A stretch of 11,518 bases of DNA, taken from the NCBI GenBank assembly GCA_021852245.1, contig JAJZNY010000450.1, forward strand, positions 1 through 11,518, read 5' to 3'. Shown here in pieces: positions 6,881 through 11,518 of this stretch (position 1 is its first letter; each line of letters starts with the position of its first letter). Source of the stretch: Planctomycetota bacterium. GTDB lineage: Bacteria > Planctomycetota > Phycisphaerae > WQYP01. A program made the translations under genes and the position numbers. The notes below the pieces were generated by a model. That model made no database searches, was not told the origin of the DNA, and saw nothing but the letters and a program-made list of their open reading frames with translations.

Positions 6881-9800
6881 ATGGCAAGCATCAATCCTTC
6901 AGATTTTTCCTTCGCTTCTCCGCCGGGGCAGGACTTTGCCTCCGTCGCGTCCAAGCTCGAGCAGGTTGGGGCGCAATACCGAGTGGCAATGGTGGCGGGC
7001 GGCTTGGGGAAGGTGGTCGCCTTCACCGTCCCGATCGTGGTTCTGATTATTCTTCTCGCCGGTCTATTTCCATTGCCGGCCATCGTTCTCTGGGCGATGA
7101 TTCTGCTCATTCCGCTGACGGTGGTGTGGGCGTACTGGCACTGGCTGCACCCGGCGATCTTCATGCGTCCCGGCTATGGCCAGATCGCCCGATGGGTCGA
7201 GGCGGAAAACGCTCGCCTCGCCAGCTCTGCCGCCGCACCATCAGCGCCGCTGGAAAATAAACTCATCAATGCCGTGCTCCTCGCAGATGAACTTGCCGAA
7301 ACCGGCCGCAAGCCGGCACCGGGAGATATCAGGCCGGTGCTGATCCCGCGCATCATCCGCGAGATCGCCGCCGATCTGAACGGGGAAGACCTCGGGCGTT
7401 ATGTGCCGTGGAAGCGGCAGGGGCGGTCGTGGCTCTGGGCGGCGGGCAGTCTGATGTTCGCGATCATCATCATCGGCGGGTTTCATCAGCAACTGGCCCG
7501 TGGACTGACCGTCCTTTCAGCCCCGGGGCGATTTGTTCCGCGGCAGGGGATCGCAGAGATATTAAATGTCGCACCGGGCAACGCCACACTGCTCGCCGGA
7601 GAACCGGTCGATTTCACCGTCCGCGTGAAATCGCCGCATCAGGAACTTGTCCCGACCTATCTCGACATTCATTACGCCGACGGCCGCCGACAGCGGCTCA
7701 GCATGCATGTTTTCGGCCGCAATAATGCCAATTACGCCTACCAGCTCTCTTCTGCGGCACAGGGATTTGCGTATGTAATCAGCTCCGGCGGCACGCAGAG
7801 CCGGCGGTACCGCGTCACCGTCCTGCCGAAGATCACGCTCGCATCGCTCCATGCGCTGGTGCAGGCGCCCCGTTACACCATGCCGACCGCCGCCGTCCAA
7901 AAAGTCGCGGTGTTGGGCGGCAAGCTGGCGCTGCCGACGTCCGTTTCGGTACCTGAGGGGAGCCGCGTCGCGTGGCATCTGACGCTCAGTAACCCGCTCG
8001 CGAATGACACTCTCGCCATGCAGGTATCCAGCACCCACACGATTTCGCTCCACTCCGCCGACGGCCTCCATTTTCACACACGTCCCATCCCGATCATCAA
8101 ATCACTTCGCTATCGATTTCTGGTCAGCGATGGTTCAGGTAATGTGCTGCAAACGTTTCCGGACGGTGGGTCCAATCATTTTCATCTCGTCTGCACGCCC
8201 GATCACCCCCCCAGCGTGCATGTCCTGCTGCCGCATCAGAACGTCACCCTTCCGCCCGGCAGCCGCCTGCCGCTCAAGGTTGAGGCGACAGACGATTACG
8301 GCGTTACCGCCGTTACGCTGCAGCTCGCGCGACCGGCTCATCCATTTCATACCATCCGCCGCTGGCCCATCGGTGCCGCTGAAAACGGGCGGCCAGCCAC
8401 CCATGTGGTGATACCGCTGCTGCTTTCCCTGCCGGTGAAAAAATATGCCGCCGGGAGCACGCTCCGTTACCGATTCACCGCCACCGATAACCGCAGCATC
8501 ACGGATGTTGATCCGCCGCTGGGGCCGCAGACCACCGACGGCCGCATTTTCAAAATCATGATTGTGCAGCAGGCGGCGGCGTCCCCACGGAAGATTCACG
8601 CCTGGCGGCAACTGATTCGCATTCTTGAGGCGATGATTAATCGCCAGCAGAAGCTGATCGTCCGGGCGAACACGATGTTTACCGACCGCCAACTGGCGCA
8701 GATTACGGGCGAGGCAACTCAGATATCAGCGGGGCAGGGGGCCCTGCGCAGCGGGATGCTGCATACGATTCATACATTTCCATTTATACGTTCCATGCGG
8801 ACAATCCAGGCGGGGCTTGGAATTCTCGCCTCCGGCGATGCGTCGCTGGCCGTCACGCGGGCCGAGGAACTTTCCCGCGTCGCTTCACCGCCGGCCGCGG
8901 TTCCGCTGGAACATACGCTCCACACCCACCAGCTCAATATTCTCGACGCGCTGCGGGCGTTTCTGCATCTGGCCAAGGCGAAGCTCTCCAATGTCAAATC
9001 GCGGATTTCGCATCAGGGGAGTAATTTTCAGGATCAGGGGCGGCAGCAGTGGAAACAACTTGCGCTGGAACTCAAGAAGTTTGAAAAACAGCAACGCGAT
9101 GTCATCAGCACCTCCATGCGGCTGGCGCAGAAGCCGATCAGCCAGTACGACGCCAAGGATAAATCGGAATTGCTTCACGCTCAGGCATTGGCGGATAAAT
9201 GGTCCAAGTTTCTCAATCAGAAGCTCGTCAACATGAGCAATCTGACCGAGCAGGATCAGGCCAATGCCGCGCTGAAGGACGATCTGGCGGAGATGAATGT
9301 TCAACTGGCCATGGAAAAAGATGCGTTGCAGATCAAGGCCATCAAAATCGCCACACCACTGGAACAGGAAGGCCTGGAGGACGCCAAAAAACTGACCTCC
9401 AATATCGAGCAATGGCTGATGCAGAAGCCGGACACCATGAAATGGGAAATGGAAGAGCCGGTGGCTCAGAATGATGTTCCCGATCCGCCCCTGCCGTCCG
9501 AACTTCACGACATGATCGGTAAACTGCTGGAACACGAAGAAGACATGACCAGCGACATGGAAAGCCTCGGAAGTAAATGGAACGATTCGATCAACAAAGG
9601 CAATGGATGGGCTGCCATGGATGGGCCGATCAGCGATATGAGCGCGCAAGGTGTCACCGGCAACGAGATGCCGAAGAATGATGAAATTCAGGGGCGCAGC
9701 GGTTCCGGGCGCGAAGGCCGGGCAAGCGGGGAGATGGTCGGTGCCACCGCCACCAATAAGGGAGGCCGCCGTACGCCCACCCGCCTGACGCATGACGCCT

Positions 9801-10291
9801 TTGCCTCGGGCAAAATCCAAGACTCCTCAAAACAACCCCCCGGCGGGGCGACGGGAGGCGGAAAAAAAGCGGGCTACAGTGGCGAGGGGCTTGAAGGGCC
9901 CGCACCCATCGGCATGCAGAAAAATCTCAAACGCCTTGCGGGCGCCCAGGCACAACTGCTCAATCAGACCGAACGCCTGCGTCTGGAACTCCACGCGGAC
10001 AATTTCCACAATTTCAAACTCATCGAGGCTGCAGTTCTCATGCAGGATGCTAAAAAAGCCCTTAACGCCTTCCAGTATCACACGGCTCTTATCTATCAGA
10101 AGATGGCGGTACACGATCTGGCGACCGCGAAGCTGCTTGCCGGCGCTGCCGCCCATGTCGCTGTTGATAACACCGGGCCGATTCGAAAGAAACTCCATCA
10201 CCTGTCCGATTCCGCCTCCGGGCCGCTTCCCAAGGGATACCGCAATCCGATCAAGGCCTATTTTGCCCGGCTCTCGCAAACGGGCGGATAA
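6881..10291 (+). CDS. Large DUF4175-like membrane protein with Ig-like, coiled-coil and Gly-rich regions
   Basis: A 1136-residue envelope protein of unknown function. Two hydrophobic helices (about residues 45-63 and 66-87) and a third (183-201) anchor it. Between them lies QIARWVEAENARL followed by LENKLINAVLLADEL, resembling the N-terminus of DUF4175-type proteins. After helix three comes a long presumed periplasmic part with Ig-like beta-rich segments (for example LLAGEPVDFTVRVKS and LPLKVEATDDYGVTAVTLQL). Then follow extended Lys/Glu/Gln-rich helices likely to form coiled coils (about 680-860), a Gly-rich linker (about 938-1008) and a final helical domain ending PKGYRNPIKAYFARLS. From memory, related planctomycete proteins sit beside MoxR ATPase and DUF58 genes; none is visible here. 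The ATG at 6881 is preferred because the 73 upstream codons are proline- and charge-rich without family character; no strong ribosome-binding site is seen. It lies 74 bp before the sugar kinase gene. Confidence 0.75.
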   Translation: MASINPSDFSFASPPGQDFASVASKLEQVGAQYRVAMVAGGLGKVVAFTVPIVVLIILLAGLFPLPAIVLWAMILLIPLTVVWAYWHWLHPAIFMRPGYGQIARWVEAENARLASSAAAPSAPLENKLINAVLLADELAETGRKPAPGDIRPVLIPRIIREIAADLNGEDLGRYVPWKRQGRSWLWAAGSLMFAIIIIGGFHQQLARGLTVLSAPGRFVPRQGIAEILNVAPGNATLLAGEPVDFTVRVKSPHQELVPTYLDIHYADGRRQRLSMHVFGRNNANYAYQLSSAAQGFAYVISSGGTQSRRYRVTVLPKITLASLHALVQAPRYTMPTAAVQKVAVLGGKLALPTSVSVPEGSRVAWHLTLSNPLANDTLAMQVSSTHTISLHSADGLHFHTRPIPIIKSLRYRFLVSDGSGNVLQTFPDGGSNHFHLVCTPDHPPSVHVLLPHQNVTLPPGSRLPLKVEATDDYGVTAVTLQLARPAHPFHTIRRWPIGAAENGRPATHVVIPLLLSLPVKKYAAGSTLRYRFTATDNRSITDVDPPLGPQTTDGRIFKIMIVQQAAASPRKIHAWRQLIRILEAMINRQQKLIVRANTMFTDRQLAQITGEATQISAGQGALRSGMLHTIHTFPFIRSMRTIQAGLGILASGDASLAVTRAEELSRVASPPAAVPLEHTLHTHQLNILDALRAFLHLAKAKLSNVKSRISHQGSNFQDQGRQQWKQLALELKKFEKQQRDVISTSMRLAQKPISQYDAKDKSELLHAQALADKWSKFLNQKLVNMSNLTEQDQANAALKDDLAEMNVQLAMEKDALQIKAIKIATPLEQEGLEDAKKLTSNIEQWLMQKPDTMKWEMEEPVAQNDVPDPPLPSELHDMIGKLLEHEEDMTSDMESLGSKWNDSINKGNGWAAMDGPISDMSAQGVTGNEMPKNDEIQGRSGSGREGRASGEMVGATATNKGGRRTPTRLTHDAFASGKIQDSSKQPPGGATGGGKKAGYSGEGLEGPAPIGMQKNLKRLAGAQAQLLNQTERLRLELHADNFHNFKLIEAAVLMQDAKKALNAFQYHTALIYQKMAVHDLATAKLLAGAAAHVAVDNTGPIRKKLHHLSDSASGPLPKGYRNPIKAYFARLSQTGG

Positions 10292-10365
10292 CAGGCCGTG
10301 ATGCTTTTGCATAACCGGCTGAAATCAGCTAAATAATCATGGGTGCACTCTAAAGGGGTTATGTC

Positions 10366-11518
10366 ATGACACTTATGCTCGGTTTGGATATCGGTACGTC
10401 CGCCACCAAGGCGTTGCTGCTTTCGGCGGAAGGTGACATCTGGGCGGCGGAGTCGCCGCACGATCTGCTCTGCCCCAGGCCGGGATGGGCGGAGCAGGAC
10501 CCGACCCAATGGTGGCACGCATCGCTGGCGGCTATGAAAAAAGTATTACGCATCGCGCGGCGCCGGGCTTCGGATATCACCGCCATCGGTCTCTCCGGCC
10601 AGATGCACGGCAGCGTGTTTCTGGGCGATTCCCCCCGTCCGCTGCGCCCGGCTATTCTCTGGAATGATCAGCGCACCGGCGAGCAGTGCCGCCGGATTGA
10701 ACAGACCGTCGGTGGCCGCGAGGCCCTCGTGGCGCTGGTTTCCAACCCCGCACTGACCGGCTTTACCGCACCCAAAATCCTCTGGATGATGGAGCACGAA
10801 GCCAAACGCTATGCCAAAGTTCGGCATATCCTGCTGCCCAAAGATTACATCCGCTTTTGCCTTACCGGGCAGTATGTCACCGATGTGGCCGATGCGTCGG
10901 GAACGCTGCTTCTTGATGTCAAAGCCCGCAACTGGTGCAGCGATCTTATTTCCCGCCTGGGGATTGATGGAAGTCTGCTGCCTGCCGTCATGGAATCAAC
11001 CGATATCAGCGGGGGTGTGTCGGCACCCGTCGCGGCGCTTACCGGTCTGCGAGCCGATACGCCCGTGGTGGCCGGAGCCGGAGATCAGGCTGCGGGGGCC
11101 GTCGGCGCCGGCGTGGTTTCGCCGGGCATTCTCTCCGCGACGATCGGCACCAGCGGCGTCATCTTTGCCGCATCGGATAAACCACTGACCGATCCGCACG
11201 GCCGCATTCACACCATGTGCCACGCCATTAAAAATACATGGTGTCTCTTCGGATGCATGCTCAGCGCGGGGGGATCCTATCAGTGGATGCGCCGAATGCT
11301 GGAATCCGCCCTTCCCCGGGCAGCCAAAATATCCTACGACCGCCTCAATGCCATGGCGGCATCGGTTCCGCCGGGGGCGGAAAACCTGCTCTTTCTTCCC
11401 TACCTCACCGGTGAACGCTGCCCGCATGCCGATCCGCATGCCCGCGGCTGCTTTATCGGCCTCACGCCGTCGCACCGGGCCGCCCACATGGTTCGGGCCG
11501 TCATGGAAGGGGTCACCA
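10366..11518 (+). CDS. xylB: Xylulokinase-like FGGY carbohydrate kinase, 3'-truncated by the window edge
   Basis: Phosphorylates D-xylulose with ATP to give xylulose 5-phosphate for the pentose phosphate pathway, if the family assignment holds. The first 384 residues are present; complete enzymes have about 480-510. The ATP-binding phosphate 1 motif is GLDIGTSATK (residues 6-15). GLSGQMHG (75-82) matches the Met-His substrate site of E. coli XylB, and WNDQRT (99-104) is the usual FGGY segment. AGAGDQAAGAVG (236-247) carries the catalytic base D240, and IGTSGV (260-265) is the adenosine-side loop. The ATG at 10366 is supported by AGGGG (10354-10358) seven bases upstream; the ATG at 10361 is followed at once by a stop in its frame. 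QMHG favours xylulokinase over glycerol or gluconate kinase, but related pentulose kinases remain possible. No xylose isomerase or transporter is visible. Confidence 0.9.
   Translation, partial: MTLMLGLDIGTSATKALLLSAEGDIWAAESPHDLLCPRPGWAEQDPTQWWHASLAAMKKVLRIARRRASDITAIGLSGQMHGSVFLGDSPRPLRPAILWNDQRTGEQCRRIEQTVGGREALVALVSNPALTGFTAPKILWMMEHEAKRYAKVRHILLPKDYIRFCLTGQYVTDVADASGTLLLDVKARNWCSDLISRLGIDGSLLPAVMESTDISGGVSAPVAALTGLRADTPVVAGAGDQAAGAVGAGVVSPGILSATIGTSGVIFAASDKPLTDPHGRIHTMCHAIKNTWCLFGCMLSAGGSYQWMRRMLESALPRAAKISYDRLNAMAASVPPGAENLLFLPYLTGERCPHADPHARGCFIGLTPSHRAAHMVRAVMEGVT

Noticed and set aside
8885..9820. Minus-strand open frame of 311 codons inside the large membrane protein gene
   Set aside because: Antisense to the coiled-coil coding region, where biased codons keep the reverse strand open by chance.
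10318..10329. GCTG-AAAT-CAGC hairpin after the large membrane protein gene as a terminator
   Set aside because: The stem is only four pairs and no T-run follows.
10307..10337. Promoter for the sugar kinase gene (TTGCAT with AATAAT)
   Set aside because: Only the -10 is good; the -35 matches three of six bases and the spacing is 19, so cotranscription with the upstream gene is as likely.

Overview
The window looks like chromosomal DNA from a GC-rich planctomycete, most likely of the Phycisphaerae type. This is an inference from three things: a PEP-CTERM surface protein, a very large membrane protein of the DUF4175-like type often seen in planctomycetes, and a MurJ carrying an extra loop. No rRNA, tRNA, CRISPR array, insertion sequence or phage gene was seen.

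Layout, left to right. Positions 1-1064 hold the 3' two thirds of a murJ-like lipid II flippase gene (+). A short gap with a perfect 8-bp inverted repeat leads directly into a 665-residue protein (1141-3138, +) that joins a PD-(D/E)XK-type nuclease motif to a complete superfamily 1 helicase of the DUF2075 / Schlafen group 3 type. A small GNAT acetyltransferase follows (3253-3738, +), probably from a leaderless transcript. It converges on a secreted PEP-CTERM protein with an HExxE metalloprotease-like motif (3833-4906, -), which has a good promoter and a palindrome in its leader. After a 379-bp gap comes metK, S-adenosylmethionine synthetase (5286-6533, -). Divergent from metK is a 1136-residue membrane protein with Ig-like, coiled-coil and Gly-rich regions (6881-10291, +). 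A xylulokinase-like carbohydrate kinase gene (10366 onward, +) runs off the right edge.

The genes do not form one obvious pathway. Housekeeping functions (murJ, metK, sugar kinase) alternate with accessory ones. The most interesting locus is the nuclease-helicase with its hairpin-preceded start and neighbouring GNAT gene. Its architecture resembles nucleic-acid-targeting defence or stress proteins, but no defence partner is visible here. The second is the PEP-CTERM putative metalloprotease, which implies an exosortase encoded elsewhere in the genome.
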